From Candidatus Nanopelagicus abundans (lineage in GTDB: Bacteria; Actinomycetota; Actinomycetes; Nanopelagicales; Nanopelagicaceae): a stretch of 64,000 bases of DNA. Within the stretch, counting starts at the first letter, position 1. Each line of letters begins with the position of its first letter. A program made the translations under genes and the position numbers. The stretch lies in contig NZ_CP016779.1 of the NCBI RefSeq assembly GCF_002288305.1, forward strand, positions 62,001-126,000, given 5' to 3'. Below, piece by piece: positions 7,956-17,966 of this stretch. Below the pieces are notes generated by a model. It saw nothing but the letters and a program-made list of their open reading frames with translations. It searched no databases and was not told where the DNA came from.

Positions 7956-9030
7956 TTGATACTCCTATTTTTCTTGCCAGGTCTGCAGCTGCTCTTCGAT
8001 CTGGCTTACCAATTGAAGTAATAGGAATTTGATCAAATAAAAATACTAACTTCGGAGTCATTATTGAACCTAGCTTCTCTTTTAGACTCATTAAATCAAT
8101 TTTACTATTACTGCCAAGGCATAGTTTTTCACCCCACATATCATCTGGAAGAGAAAAGGCAATTATTTCTTGGTTGGGAAGTAGTTCTCTAACTTTTTCT
8201 TCAACTAGTAGAAGTGAAATATTTTCACCCCCAGAGATGATTACCTCATCTGACCTACCATTAACTTTTAGCATTCCTGAAGTGAAACTACCTAAGTCAG
8301 TACTTTCAAACCAACCATCATTGCTAAATGCTTTGATCTCTCCTTCATCTGATAAGTATCCACTAGCAATCATTGGGCCAGTTAATTTAATTTGACCAGC
8401 ATCATTTACCTTTATTTCAACTCCATCTAAAGGTTTCTGATTGTAAACACAACCACCACTCATTTCAGTCATTCCATATGTTGTAACTACTTTTATATGT
8501 TTAGCCGCAGCTTCTTTTTTTAATTTATCGCTAATTGACCCTCCACCAACTAGTACAGCTTCTGCAGCCGTTAAATGTTCTAAAAGTTTTAAGTCACCAG
8601 TTAATGCTTTATGTAATTGGGTTGGAACAATTGAAATAAAATCAGCGTCAATATAGTTAGAGGTATTACGATTATCAATAACTCTACTTCCTAATGCAGT
8701 CGCTCTTATCAAAACATTTAATCCTGCAATATGTGAAGTTGGAAGTAGTAGTGACCAACTATCACCCGGGGTTGCACCTAAATACTTATGGCTTGCATTA
8801 GTTGATGCAATTAGTGCTGAGCTAGATAGTGCTACAGATTTTGCTGAAGAAGTTGAGCCAGAGGTATTTACAACTAGGGTTATTTCCTTACCTATTTCTG
8901 TTAACGAAAGTGACCCAGTTGAAAGTGCTGGTCCTGATCCTTCAAGGGCTGCAGCCAAGTTTTCTTGTAGTTGTGGGATTGACCACTCAGCCTGAATAGG
9001 TATTAATGCACGAAGTTCTTTTTCCCCCAT
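7948..9030 (-). CDS. menE: MenE: o-succinylbenzoate--CoA ligase
   Basis: A 360-residue adenylate-forming ligase that activates o-succinylbenzoate with CoA. Motifs: phosphate-binding loop VNTSGSTSSAKSVALS (about 53-68), TTYGMTEMSGG, STDLG, NGRSDEVIISGGENIS, and a C-terminal SIGKPDRRA containing the adenylation lysine. At 360 residues it is shorter than proteobacterial or Bacillus MenE, lacking much of the N-terminal domain, as is usual for actinobacterial MenE. It is divergent from menB across 53 bases and leads the menE-menA operon. A TAGCCT lies nine bases before the ATG, but spacing is looser than for the leaderless genes listed here. Confidence 0.92.
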   Translation of the reverse strand: MGEKELRALIPIQAEWSIPQLQENLAAALEGSGPALSTGSLSLTEIGKEITLVVNTSGSTSSAKSVALSSSALIASTNASHKYLGATPGDSWSLLLPTSHIAGLNVLIRATALGSRVIDNRNTSNYIDADFISIVPTQLHKALTGDLKLLEHLTAAEAVLVGGGSISDKLKKEAAAKHIKVVTTYGMTEMSGGCVYNQKPLDGVEIKVNDAGQIKLTGPMIASGYLSDEGEIKAFSNDGWFESTDLGSFTSGMLKVNGRSDEVIISGGENISLLLVEEKVRELLPNQEIIAFSLPDDMWGEKLCLGSNSKIDLMSLKEKLGSIMTPKLVFLFDQIPITSIGKPDRRAAADLARKIGVSNE

Positions 9031-9083
9031 AATCCCCGTAGGCTATCTCTTATCTAAATCCTAGTTAAACCTTTGGAGATATC

Positions 9084-9962
9084 TTGAGTAAGCCAATTAA
9101 ACGTGAACCAGGTGAGCGCACGATTCCTAACTGGCAAATGGCTGCTGGTGGTGAAAAATTTACTGATATTTCATACCAAGTAGCTGAAGGTATAGCAAAG
9201 ATAACTATCAATCGGCCTGAGGTTAGAAACGCTTTTAGACCACAAACACTATTTGAATTATCAGAAGCGTTTAATTTAGCCCGGGATAACGACCAAGTTG
9301 GCGTAATTATATTTACTGGTTCAGGCACTGAGGCTTTCTGTTCAGGTGGCGATATTAATGTGCGAGGAGATGACGGGTATCTTGGTGATGATGCACTTAG
9401 TAAAAAAGGTATTGGTCGCTTAAATGTTTTAGATTTGCAAGTTCAAATTAGAAGAACTCCTAAACCAGTAGTTGCAATGGTTGCTGGTTGGGCAATTGGC
9501 GGAGGCCATGTATTACATGTTGTTTGTGATTTAACAATTGCAGCAGAGAATGCAAAGTTTGGCCAAACCGGACCAATGGTTGGATCCTTTGATGGTGGTT
9601 ACGGCGCCGGATTACTTGCCGCTCATGTTGGTCAAAAAAAGGCTAGAGAGATTTGGTTTTTATGCCGACAATATGATGCGAAAGAAGCACTTGAAATGGG
9701 ATTAGTTAACGCGGTTGTACCAGTAAAAGAGTTAGAAGCAGAGACTGTCTCTTGGGCCAGGGAAATGTTAAGGCATTCACCAATGGCACTTAGGTTACTT
9801 AAGGCAAGTTTGAACGCTGCAGATGATGGCCTTGCTGGTATTCAGCAATTAGCCGGTGATGCAACTATGTTGTTTTATTTAACAGAGGAAGGTCAAGAAG
9901 GACGTAATGCTTATCAAGAAAAGCGAGAACCAAACTTTAACAAGTTTCCTAAACGCCCATAA
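9084..9962 (+). CDS. menB: MenB: 1,4-dihydroxy-2-naphthoyl-CoA synthase
   Basis: A 292-residue crotonase-fold enzyme that closes the second naphthoquinone ring. Oxyanion-hole and catalytic regions are visible: [17 protein letters not shown] and [19 protein letters not shown], the latter characteristic of MenB, plus C-terminal [14 protein letters not shown]. The start is a TTG at 9084, chosen because GGAG lies seven bases upstream and the N-terminal residues [15 protein letters not shown] align with typical MenB openings. It begins the rightward men group menB-menC-menD with a three-base gap to menC. Confidence 0.95.
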   Translation: MSKPIKREPGERTIPNWQMAAGGEKFTDISYQVAEGIAKITINRPEVRNAFRPQTLFELSEAFNLARDNDQVGVIIFTGSGTEAFCSGGDINVRGDDGYLGDDALSKKGIGRLNVLDLQVQIRRTPKPVVAMVAGWAIGGGHVLHVVCDLTIAAENAKFGQTGPMVGSFDGGYGAGLLAAHVGQKKAREIWFLCRQYDAKEALEMGLVNAVVPVKELEAETVSWAREMLRHSPMALRLLKASLNAADDGLAGIQQLAGDATMLFYLTEEGQEGRNAYQEKREPNFNKFPKRP

Positions 9963-9965
9963 GTA

Positions 9966-10907
9966 ATGTTTCCGTTTGAGTTACAAGTTGTTTCAATACC
10001 GGTCAAGAATAATTTCCGAGGAATTAAATCCCGCGAGATAGCTTTATTTGAAGGACCTGCTGGCTGGAGTGAATTCTCACCATTTACTGAGTATGACAAC
10101 AAGCAATCAGCACCCTGGATGAAAGCTTCTTTAGAAGCAGCGACAAAACCAGCACCAAATCCACTTAGGAATGAAGTTATGGTCAATGCAACTTTACCAA
10201 ATATCAAACCTGCTGAAGTTGAGAAAGTACTTTCAAATTTTGATGGTTGCACAACAATAAAGATTAAAATTAATGATTTTACTCTTGATAGAGAGCTATT
10301 AATTGAATGCTTAAAGCATGTTCCAAATGCAAAATTTAGACTTGATATAAATGGGGGTTGGACATTAGAAGAAGCCGTAGTAAATCTTAAAAATTATGAG
10401 GGTGAGTTTGCAGGCTTAATTGATTATGTTGAACAACCATGTCTAGATATTGCAGATCTTAAAGCACTAAAAAATGAAACTGGAATAAAAATTGCCGTAG
10501 ATGAATCGATACGTAAATTTCTAAGTAGTGATTTAACAAAGCTTAAAGATGTCGCAGATATTGCAGTTATCAAATGGGCGCCATCAGGAGGCATAAATGC
10601 AGCTATCAATTTAATAGAGCAAATTTCATTACCAGTTGTTATATCGAGTGCTTTGGATTCAAGTGTTGGTATATCTCATGGGTTAGCACTTGCCTGTGCT
10701 GTTCCTAATCTTTATGGTGCATGCGGGCTAGCTACAGTGGCTTTACTTGAAGGTGATGTAACAAGTAATTCTTTACTTGCATCAAATGGTGTGATCGTTA
10801 ATCGAAGAGTTACACCTGACCGAATAAGTGAATTTAAAGTAGATAATCAACGCCAAAAATGGTGGCAAGATAGGGCTGATGTAATTTATGAAGGGAGCCT
10901 AATATGA
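9966..10907 (+). CDS. menC: MenC: o-succinylbenzoate synthase
   Basis: A 313-residue enolase-superfamily enzyme dehydrating SHCHC to o-succinylbenzoate. The first catalytic lysine pair is in TIKIKIND; metal ligands are the Asp of RLDINGG, the Glu of DYVEQPC and the Asp of AVDESIRK; the second lysine is in VIKWAPSGG. Order and spacing are as expected for MenC. It overlaps the menD start by four bases (ATGA), so the two are translationally coupled. Confidence 0.93.
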   Translation: MFPFELQVVSIPVKNNFRGIKSREIALFEGPAGWSEFSPFTEYDNKQSAPWMKASLEAATKPAPNPLRNEVMVNATLPNIKPAEVEKVLSNFDGCTTIKIKINDFTLDRELLIECLKHVPNAKFRLDINGGWTLEEAVVNLKNYEGEFAGLIDYVEQPCLDIADLKALKNETGIKIAVDESIRKFLSSDLTKLKDVADIAVIKWAPSGGINAAINLIEQISLPVVISSALDSSVGISHGLALACAVPNLYGACGLATVALLEGDVTSNSLLASNGVIVNRRVTPDRISEFKVDNQRQKWWQDRADVIYEGSLI

Positions 10908-12466
10908 GCAATTCAACAAAATTAGCGCATTCACTTCTAAGGCAACTTATTCAATTAGGTGTAAGTAACTTTGTAATTTCTCCCGGTTCACGAAATGCTC
11001 CTTTAACAATTGCTTTAAGTGAAGCCGCAAGTAAACAAATAATTGATTTGCATGTAAAAATTGATGAACGAGGTGCTGCTTTTTTTGCTTTAGGAATTGC
11101 AAAAGCTAGGAATAATTACGTAGCAGTTATTTGCACTAGTGGAACAGCAGCAGCAAACTTTTATCCAGCAGCTCTTGAAGCTTTTCATAGCAATGTTAAG
11201 TTATTAATAATTACCGCTGATCGTCCAGAAATACTACGTAAAACCGGGGCAAATCAAACAACTGATCAAGTAGGGATATATAAGTTAATTAAAACTCATG
11301 ATTTAACATCAGAAATTGAATTAAAGCCATTACTTAATGGCAAACCCATCCATTTAAATATTCAATTTAGTGAACCACTACTAAGTGAGGAAAAAAATGA
11401 TTGGCTTGCTGGTATAAAAATTGAACCAATTAAATACAAAAATAATGTCGGTGGAAAGTTAGAAACTTCTACAGGAGTATTAATTATTGGACATGATAAC
11501 GCAGGTTATACAGATGATGAGATAAATAGTTTTGTAGGTAAATTAAAGTGGCCAGTAATTGCAGAGAATCCACTTTCTTTTCCACATGCACACCCTCACG
11601 CAGTGCTATATCTATCTGATCCTAAAATCAGACAGGCACTAGCGCCTGAAAACATAATTGTAATTGGGCGAACAACTCTTTCCCGTAGTGTTAACGAGTT
11701 TATAAAATTAGCAAAAAATCTAATTGTTATCGACCCACGAGTTGCTGATGTTGACAATAATAGGCAAGCAGATTTATTACTTAAATCAATGCCTTCTGAA
11801 GTAATAAGTGAGTTCACTAATGGTGATATTTGGCAAACAGCTTCAGAATTAGCAGCAGCCGAAACTAAAAAACTCCTATGGTCTGAACAAACAGCGATTA
11901 AAAGTATATGTGAGTCACTAACAAGTATGAGTGCATTATTTGTTGGTTCATCTAGGCCTGTTAGAGATATCGAAGCATTTACTAAGTTTCAAAGCGGAAT
12001 TTTAGTTTTTGCTAACCGAGGCTTAGCTGGAATTGATGGGAATGTCTCAACCGTATTTGGTATCGCACAAGAGCATGAAACAACTAACTCCATCATGGGA
12101 GATTTAACATTTTTACATGATATTTCAGCTCTAACTAATGCTCCAAAGGAAAATCTTAGAATTTTTGTTATAGATAATAATGGTGGTGGTATTTTCTCAA
12201 CCTTGCCACAAGCTGGATCGAATGGTTTTGAGCAAGTATTTGGCACTCCTCATAACCTTGATTTAGTTAAAGTCATATCTGGGTTTGGTGTTTCAGTAGG
12301 TAGAGTTTCAGATTTAACTGGGCTTGAATTGATATTAAAAAAGCCCGTAAATGGATTTGAGGTTGTTGTTGTAGAAGTACCAAGTCGAGAAGTTAACGCA
12401 CAACTGCTAAAAGAAATTACTCAAAGAGTTTCTAATGCGGTTCGCATTGGCATTAATTTAGCCTGA
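10904..12466 (+). CDS. menD: MenD: SEPHCHC synthase (ThDP-dependent)
   Basis: A 520-residue thiamine diphosphate enzyme that condenses isochorismate with 2-oxoglutarate. Visible are the N-terminal VISPGSRNAPLT motif, the glutamate region near KIDERGAAFFALG, CTSGTAAANFYPA, and the C-terminal cofactor-binding part ANRGLAGIDGNVSTVFG followed by NNGGGIFSTLP. Size is slightly below the family's usual 550. Its last 46 bases overlap the 3' end of convergent menF, so the two coding regions read through each other on opposite strands. Confidence 0.95.
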   Translation: MSNSTKLAHSLLRQLIQLGVSNFVISPGSRNAPLTIALSEAASKQIIDLHVKIDERGAAFFALGIAKARNNYVAVICTSGTAAANFYPAALEAFHSNVKLLIITADRPEILRKTGANQTTDQVGIYKLIKTHDLTSEIELKPLLNGKPIHLNIQFSEPLLSEEKNDWLAGIKIEPIKYKNNVGGKLETSTGVLIIGHDNAGYTDDEINSFVGKLKWPVIAENPLSFPHAHPHAVLYLSDPKIRQALAPENIIVIGRTTLSRSVNEFIKLAKNLIVIDPRVADVDNNRQADLLLKSMPSEVISEFTNGDIWQTASELAAAETKKLLWSEQTAIKSICESLTSMSALFVGSSRPVRDIEAFTKFQSGILVFANRGLAGIDGNVSTVFGIAQEHETTNSIMGDLTFLHDISALTNAPKENLRIFVIDNNGGGIFSTLPQAGSNGFEQVFGTPHNLDLVKVISGFGVSVGRVSDLTGLELILKKPVNGFEVVVVEVPSREVNAQLLKEITQRVSNAVRIGINLA

Positions 12467-13650
12467 CTTTCAGCAAATTCAGTAGCCGGATCTGATCCAG
12501 CAACAATTCCGCAACCAGCAAAAATGCGTATTGAATTTCGATCATTACTTAATTGCCCACATCTAAGAGCAATTGCAATCTCTCCATCATTATTGGCATC
12601 AATCCAACCGACTGGCCCGGCGTAGCGCTGGCGGTTCATTTGTTCTAATTCAACAATTAATTTCTTTGCTTCTAGCGCTGGTGTTCCACAAACTGCAGCT
12701 GAAGGGTGCAGCTGTTCAATTAACGTGAAAATATCTGATTGCTTAGCACTGTCATTTAAAACTCCAGTCACATCAGTAGCAAGGTGCATAACATTTGAAA
12801 GGTGCAATACAAATGGTGCTTCTGGAACATTTGTAGAAGAACAAAACGGTGCAAGTGCATCTGCAACAGATCTCACTGCATACTCATGTTCCTCTAAATC
12901 TTTAGATGACTTTGCAAGTGAGGCGGCAAGTGTTAAATCACGATCTTCATTTCCAGTCTTACGAATTGTTCCGGCCAGAACTCTTGAAGTTACTAAGGAT
13001 TTACTAAGCCTTACCAAAAGCTCAGGTGTTGCACCGATTAGTCCATCAACTAAGAAAATCCAAGTTGATGGGTATTCGATTTCAAGGCGCTGCAACAAAC
13101 TTCGAACACCTATTTCAGTTTTTGATGTCGCAGTTATATCTCTAGCTAGAACAACTTTTTCTAGTTTGTTTGATTTAATTGCATTAATTGCGCTGCTAAC
13201 TTGAGATTGCCACGCTTGTTCTGAAATTGAGCCTTCCTGCCATTTGATCTCTCCACTAACTGGCGCAGTATTTATTTTTTCTAAGTTAGGTTGCTTAACA
13301 TCACCAATCCAAGTTATCCAAGACTTTCCATTTTTTTGACCAATTAAAATCTCTGGAATAACAAGTACTGATATCTCATTAGGATCAAATGAAAATGATG
13401 AGAATAGAATTGGACCTGTTCCACTACCATGAACATTATTTTGAATTTTTAACTCTGAAACCCTATCTTCCCACCAGGTTTTAGCTTCTTTAAATCTATT
13501 TTCACCCTTAACTTCAAATTTCTTGTATTCACCAAAACCTACTAAACCATCACCACTTCTTACCCAAGCATTTACTAAATCCAATTTAGTATTTACTGAG
13601 GTTAGCACTGGGTGCTCACCTAGAATCTCAGTAGTAATTAAAACGGACAT
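12421..13650 (-). CDS. menF: MenF: menaquinone-specific isochorismate synthase
   Basis: A 409-residue chorismate-binding enzyme converting chorismate to isochorismate. The C-terminal half carries the family signatures: KLEKVVLARD, GATPELLVRLSKSLVTSRVLAGT, HLATDVTGVL, LHPSAAVCGTPA and RYAGPVGWID with downstream IRIFAGCGIVAGSDP. The lysine and histidine/glutamate pattern separates it from anthranilate synthase component I. It is transcribed leftward, convergent with menD and divergent from menG. Confidence 0.92.
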   Translation of the reverse strand: MSVLITTEILGEHPVLTSVNTKLDLVNAWVRSGDGLVGFGEYKKFEVKGENRFKEAKTWWEDRVSELKIQNNVHGSGTGPILFSSFSFDPNEISVLVIPEILIGQKNGKSWITWIGDVKQPNLEKINTAPVSGEIKWQEGSISEQAWQSQVSSAINAIKSNKLEKVVLARDITATSKTEIGVRSLLQRLEIEYPSTWIFLVDGLIGATPELLVRLSKSLVTSRVLAGTIRKTGNEDRDLTLAASLAKSSKDLEEHEYAVRSVADALAPFCSSTNVPEAPFVLHLSNVMHLATDVTGVLNDSAKQSDIFTLIEQLHPSAAVCGTPALEAKKLIVELEQMNRQRYAGPVGWIDANNDGEIAIALRCGQLSNDRNSIRIFAGCGIVAGSDPATEFAESQAKLMPMRTALETL

Positions 13651-13714
13651 GTAAATTCGCGCCTGTCTATTTGTAGGATTTGTCTGTATAGCCTACTCCT
13701 TAGAGAATACTCCT

Positions 13715-14437
13715 GTGGTCCGCGCAAATTTAAACAAAGATCCAGATGATGTATCAAAGATGTTTGACTCAGTGGCCAATCGATATGACTTTCTAAATGA
13801 CTTACTAAGCTTAGGTAGAACAAAGGCTTGGCGAAAAGTTGTGACCTCAATCATTGCACCAAAACCAGGAATGAAGATTTTAGATATTGCTGCTGGAACT
13901 GGTTCATCTTCTCGCCCGCTAGTTGATAAAGGCGCTGAAGTTATTGCATTAGATTTTTCAGAAGGCATGCTCGCGCAAGGGCGTAAGCAAAATAAAGATA
14001 TCAAATTTATGCAAGGAGATGCGCTAAACCTGCCATTTGAAGAAAATACTTTTGATGTAACAACTATTTCTTTTGGCTTGCGCAATACTTCAAATACTTT
14101 AACCGCCCTTAAAGAGGCTTTGCGTGTAACAAAAGCAGACGGCAAGATTGTAGTTGCCGAATTTTCTCATCCAACTAATTTAATTTTTAGAAAAATATAT
14201 TTAAATTATTTAATGAAGGCACTACCTGTAATTGCTAGAAAAGTAAGTAAAAATCCTGATGCATATGTCTACCTAGCAGAATCAATCCGGGCTTGGCCAG
14301 ATCAGGCAGGACTAGCCTTAAAATTGCGTGATATCGGGTTTAAATCTGTGGCGTGGCAGGATTTAACCTTCGGTATTGTCGCAGTTCACATTGGCTATAA
14401 AGGCGAAGTGGCAAAAGATGCCTCCGCTAAACCATAA
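13715..14437 (+). CDS. menG: MenG/UbiE: demethylmenaquinone methyltransferase
   Basis: A 240-residue class I SAM methyltransferase performing the last step of menaquinone synthesis. The SAM-binding loop is KILDIAAGTGSSSRPL around 50-65; DVTTISFGLRNTSN and VAEFSHPTN are UbiE/MenG signatures. Start is GTG at 13715, after which ANLNKDPDDVSKMFD matches actinobacterial UbiE N-termini. It ends 11 bases before nuoA; a TAAGAT overlapping its stop could provide a separate nuoA promoter. Confidence 0.94.
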   Translation: MVRANLNKDPDDVSKMFDSVANRYDFLNDLLSLGRTKAWRKVVTSIIAPKPGMKILDIAAGTGSSSRPLVDKGAEVIALDFSEGMLAQGRKQNKDIKFMQGDALNLPFEENTFDVTTISFGLRNTSNTLTALKEALRVTKADGKIVVAEFSHPTNLIFRKIYLNYLMKALPVIARKVSKNPDAYVYLAESIRAWPDQAGLALKLRDIGFKSVAWQDLTFGIVAVHIGYKGEVAKDASAKP

Positions 14438-14448
14438 GATTTGACCGT

Positions 14449-14820
14449 ATGAATCCATCAATAAATCCATATGTACCGATCCTGGCGATCGGTGCAATCG
14501 GCCTTGGCTTCGCAGTTTTCTCTGTTATTGCAGCAGCACTAACAGGGCCTAAAAGATATAACCGAGCTAAATCAGATGCCTATGAATGTGGAATTGAACC
14601 ATCACCTCAAGCCGCTGGTGGCGGTAGGTTTCCTGTGAAATATTTTTTAACTGCAATGTTGTTTATTGTTTTTGATATTGAAATTGTATTTTTATACCCA
14701 TGGGCAGTCGCCTTTGATCAACTTGGTTTATTTGGATTAGTTGAGATGGCATTATTTATTGGAACCGTTTTTGTTGCCTATGCATATGTTTGGCGACGCG
14801 GTGGATTGGAATGGGATTAA
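14449..14820 (+). CDS. nuoA: NuoA: NADH-quinone oxidoreductase subunit A
   Basis: First gene of a complete nuoA-N operon encoding proton-pumping complex I. The 123-residue protein has three transmembrane helices and the conserved loop [23 protein letters not shown], part of the quinone-site entrance with NuoH and NuoD. A TAAGAT box lies eight bases before the ATG within the menG stop region, so expression may be both coupled to menG and independent. Confidence 0.94.
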   Translation: MNPSINPYVPILAIGAIGLGFAVFSVIAAALTGPKRYNRAKSDAYECGIEPSPQAAGGGRFPVKYFLTAMLFIVFDIEIVFLYPWAVAFDQLGLFGLVEMALFIGTVFVAYAYVWRRGGLEWD

Positions 14821-14822
14821 TC

Positions 14823-15377
14823 GTGGGTTTAGAAGAAAAATTACCGAGCGGATTTTTACTTACTACAGTTGAAAAACTTGCTGGATATATGCGAAAGAAC
14901 TCACTTTGGCCAGCTACTTTTGGTTTAGCGTGCTGCGCGATTGAAATGATGGCAGCAGGTGCTGGTCGATATGACTTAGCACGGTTTGGAATGGAAGTAT
15001 TTAGAGCATCACCACGCCAAGCAGATTTAATGATTGTTGCTGGAAGAGTTAGCAACAAAATGGCGCCAGTTGTTCGTCAGATTTATGATCAAATGGCAGC
15101 ACCTAAGTGGACTATTGCAATGGGTGCTTGTGCATCATCTGGTGGAATGTTTAATAATTATGCAATCGTGCAGGGCGTTGATCACATAATTCCAGTTGAT
15201 ATTTATTTACCAGGTTGCCCACCAAGACCTGAAATGCTCATGGATGCAATTTTGAAGTTACATGAGCAAATTGGTAACGAAAAATTAGGTCCGAACCGCG
15301 AGAAGATTATTAAAGAAGTAGAAGCTGCTGCTTTAGCAGCTAAGCCAACTCATCAATTAAAAGGTTTATTAGCATGA
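14823..15377 (+). CDS. nuoB: NuoB: complex I subunit B (cluster N2)
   Basis: Binds the [4Fe-4S] cluster N2 that passes electrons to menaquinone. Ligand cysteines are visible: tandem CC in [17 protein letters not shown], and [10 protein letters not shown] place the start at GTG 14823, two bases after the nuoA stop, because it gives [13 protein letters not shown], identical to the usual actinobacterial N-terminus, with GGGA seven bases upstream. An in-frame ATG at 14811 (four residues longer, overlapping nuoA) is a possible alternative. Product is 184 residues and overlaps nuoC by four bases. Confidence 0.93.
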   Translation: MGLEEKLPSGFLLTTVEKLAGYMRKNSLWPATFGLACCAIEMMAAGAGRYDLARFGMEVFRASPRQADLMIVAGRVSNKMAPVVRQIYDQMAAPKWTIAMGACASSGGMFNNYAIVQGVDHIIPVDIYLPGCPPRPEMLMDAILKLHEQIGNEKLGPNREKIIKEVEAAALAAKPTHQLKGLLA

Positions 15378-16003
15378 GTGAAAACGGAATGTTTGGCGCA
15401 AAGGGAAGTGGAGACACCTCTGGTTTTGGTGGATTAGTAAATACCTCTTCTAATGTCGGCGTAACCCAACGCCCTTTTGGCAGTTATTTCGATCAAATAG
15501 CTGATGATCTAGAGCGGGCATATCCATTATTTAGTGATGCAATTGAAAAAGTTGTAGTTGACCGGGGCGAGCTAACATTATTTATTAAGCGTGATCGACT
15601 ATTTGATGTCGCAAAAATTTTACGTGATCAACTTAAGTTTGAAATGTGTATTGGCGTAAGCGGAGCACATTACCCAAGCGAGGTCGGACGTGAACTTCAT
15701 GCGGTCTACTCATTACTTTCAATTACTAGAAATCAACGAATTAGATTAGAAGTTTGCGTATCAGAAAAAGATTCACACATGCCATCTTTAGTTGAAGTTT
15801 GGGCTGGTGCGAATTGGCATGAGCGCGAGACATATGACATGTTTGGAATTATTTTTGATAATCACCCAGGGTTAACAAGAATTTTAATGCCAGATGATTG
15901 GCCAGGATTTCCGCAACGAAAAGATTATCCACTTGGTGGAATTGATATTGAATACAAAGGTGCAACTGTGCCCGCACCATCTCAACGCCGGAGCTATCAA
16001 TGA
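15374..16003 (+). CDS. nuoC: NuoC: complex I subunit C (30 kDa)
   Basis: A 209-residue peripheral-arm subunit. The family signature is near [19 protein letters not shown], followed by [21 protein letters not shown]. NuoC and NuoD are separate genes here, as in other actinobacteria, not fused as in Escherichia coli. The first 30 residues are Gly/Ser-rich and poorly conserved. It overlaps nuoB and nuoD by four bases each. Confidence 0.94.
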   Translation: MSENGMFGAKGSGDTSGFGGLVNTSSNVGVTQRPFGSYFDQIADDLERAYPLFSDAIEKVVVDRGELTLFIKRDRLFDVAKILRDQLKFEMCIGVSGAHYPSEVGRELHAVYSLLSITRNQRIRLEVCVSEKDSHMPSLVEVWAGANWHERETYDMFGIIFDNHPGLTRILMPDDWPGFPQRKDYPLGGIDIEYKGATVPAPSQRRSYQ

Positions 16004-17340
16004 CAACTTTTACCGATCCCTACGCATCCTCACAGGAAACTACGGAAGGCCGAGTTTATTCTGTAACCGGGGGTGACTGGGATTCATTAGTTACTGAAAT
16101 TGGCGCGACCAAAGAAGAGCGTGTTGTTTTAAATATGGGCCCACAACATCCATCAACACATGGTGTGCTGCGATTAGTACTAGAACTTGATGGTGAAACA
16201 ATTACTGAAACACGATGTGGAATTGGTTATCTACATACAGGTATTGAAAAAAATACTGAATACCGAAATTGGACACAAGGCGTAACTTTTGTAACCAGAA
16301 TGGATTATTTGTCTCCAATGTTTAATGAGACTACTTACTGCTTAGGTGTTGAAAAGCTTTTAGGGATTACAAACGATGTAACAGAGCGGGCTACTGTAAT
16401 TAGAGTAATGATGATGGAATTCAATCGAATCTCATCTCATATGGTTGCTCTTGGAACTGGTGCACTAGAGCTAGGCGCATTATCGCCAATGATTTTTGCA
16501 TTTAGAGAACGCGAAAAAGTATTAGATGTATTTGAGATGGTTTCTGGGCTGCGAATGAATATGGCATACGTCAGACCTGGCGGAGTAGCGCAGGATTTAC
16601 CGGATGGCGCGCTTAGCAAAATTAGGCAGACTGTTAAAGAATTACGTCATAACTTTAAAGATAATGAAAAACTCTTAGTTGGTAATTCAATTTGGATTAA
16701 GCGCACACAAGGTATTGGTTACTTAGATTTAGCAGGTTGCACAACACTTGGTATTACTGGCCCAGTTCTTCGTTCAACTGGTTTAGCTTGGGACTTAAGA
16801 AAAGCCCAGCCTTATTGTGGATATGAGAATTATCAATTTGATATCCCAACCACAGATAGCTGTGATGTTTATGGAAGATTTTTAATAAGGATGCAAGAGC
16901 TTGAACAATCACTAAGAATTATTGAACAGTGTGTAGCTAAATTAGAAAAACTAGAAGGTGAGCCAGTAATGGTTGCCGATAAAAAAATTGCTTGGCCATC
17001 TCAGTTATCTGTCGGCGCAGACGGAATGGGTAACTCACTAAATCACATTAGAGAGATTATGGGCGAATCAATGGAAGCGTTAATTCATCACTTCAAATTA
17101 GTAACAGAAGGTTTTAGAGTTCCAGTGGGACAGGTTTACACCGCAATTGAATCACCACGTGGTGAACTTGGCGTTCATTTAGTTTCAGATGGCGGCACCA
17201 GGCCATACCGTGTTCACTTTAGAGATCCATCATTTAATAATCTTCAAGCAACTGCAGCAATGTGTGAAGGTGGACAGATTGCAGATGTAATTGCAGCTGT
17301 TGCATCAATTGATCCAGTAATGGGTGGGGTTGATCGCTAA
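16000..17340 (+). CDS. nuoD: NuoD: complex I subunit D (49 kDa)
   Basis: A 446-residue subunit that forms the quinone-reducing pocket with NuoB. The signature [22 protein letters not shown] lies near 44; its His and the conserved Tyr in [12 protein letters not shown] region line the quinone cavity. The C-terminus ends with VMGGVDR, the usual IDPVMGxVDR motif. About 40 residues precede the conserved core. Its stop shares one base with the nuoE start (TAATG). Confidence 0.95.
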   Translation: MTTFTDPYASSQETTEGRVYSVTGGDWDSLVTEIGATKEERVVLNMGPQHPSTHGVLRLVLELDGETITETRCGIGYLHTGIEKNTEYRNWTQGVTFVTRMDYLSPMFNETTYCLGVEKLLGITNDVTERATVIRVMMMEFNRISSHMVALGTGALELGALSPMIFAFREREKVLDVFEMVSGLRMNMAYVRPGGVAQDLPDGALSKIRQTVKELRHNFKDNEKLLVGNSIWIKRTQGIGYLDLAGCTTLGITGPVLRSTGLAWDLRKAQPYCGYENYQFDIPTTDSCDVYGRFLIRMQELEQSLRIIEQCVAKLEKLEGEPVMVADKKIAWPSQLSVGADGMGNSLNHIREIMGESMEALIHHFKLVTEGFRVPVGQVYTAIESPRGELGVHLVSDGGTRPYRVHFRDPSFNNLQATAAMCEGGQIADVIAAVASIDPVMGGVDR

Positions 17341-17966
17341 TGGCATATACAAATGATCAGATATCAATAATGGATTCAATTATTGCAAGATATCCACGTA
17401 AGCGAAGTGCGATTATGCCTCTACTTCACTACGTGCAATCAATTGAAGGTTATGTGACAAATGAAGGAATTGAATTAATCGGAAAGAAGCTTGAATTAGC
17501 TACCGCTGAAGTAACTGCAGTTTCAACTTTCTATACTCAATACAAGTCAAAGCCAGTAGGTGAATATCACGTTGGTATCTGCACAAATACATTATGTGCA
17601 GTTATGGGTGGAGATGTGATCTTTGATGCGGTTAAAGAGCACCTCGGAATTGAAAATAATGGTCTAACAAGTGATGGAAAAGTTTCTGTAGAACATATTG
17701 AATGTAATGCAGCGTGTGATTACGCACCAGTTGTAATGGTTAATTGGGAGTTTTACGATAATCAAACTGTGGAATCAGTTAAAAATTTAGTAGACGGAGC
17801 TAGAAGTGGTAATCCACCAGCACCAACACGTGGGCCTAAAACACTTAGAACTTGGAAACAAAACTCAGCTGTTCTTGCTGGTATTTCAGATGGGCTTTCT
17901 GGTGAAGGTGTGCAAGCAGGTGCTCCAACATTACTTGGGCTTAAGAAAGCAAAAGGTGGAGCATGA
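17340..17966 (+). CDS. nuoE: NuoE: complex I subunit E (24 kDa, [2Fe-2S] N1a)
   Basis: A 208-residue thioredoxin-like subunit binding [2Fe-2S] cluster N1a. Ligands are in CTNTLCAVMGG and ECNAACDYAPVV, giving the expected C-x4-C and C-x3-C pairs. A C-terminal extension after the core is rich in Pro, Gly and Lys and less conserved. Overlaps nuoF by four bases (ATGA). Confidence 0.94.
   Translation: MAYTNDQISIMDSIIARYPRKRSAIMPLLHYVQSIEGYVTNEGIELIGKKLELATAEVTAVSTFYTQYKSKPVGEYHVGICTNTLCAVMGGDVIFDAVKEHLGIENNGLTSDGKVSVEHIECNAACDYAPVVMVNWEFYDNQTVESVKNLVDGARSGNPPAPTRGPKTLRTWKQNSAVLAGISDGLSGEGVQAGAPTLLGLKKAKGGA

Noticed and set aside
12725-13204. A 159-codon rightward open frame inside menF
   Set aside because: It is antisense to a well-supported menF with all family motifs; its translation is Ser/Thr-rich and has no recognisable domain.
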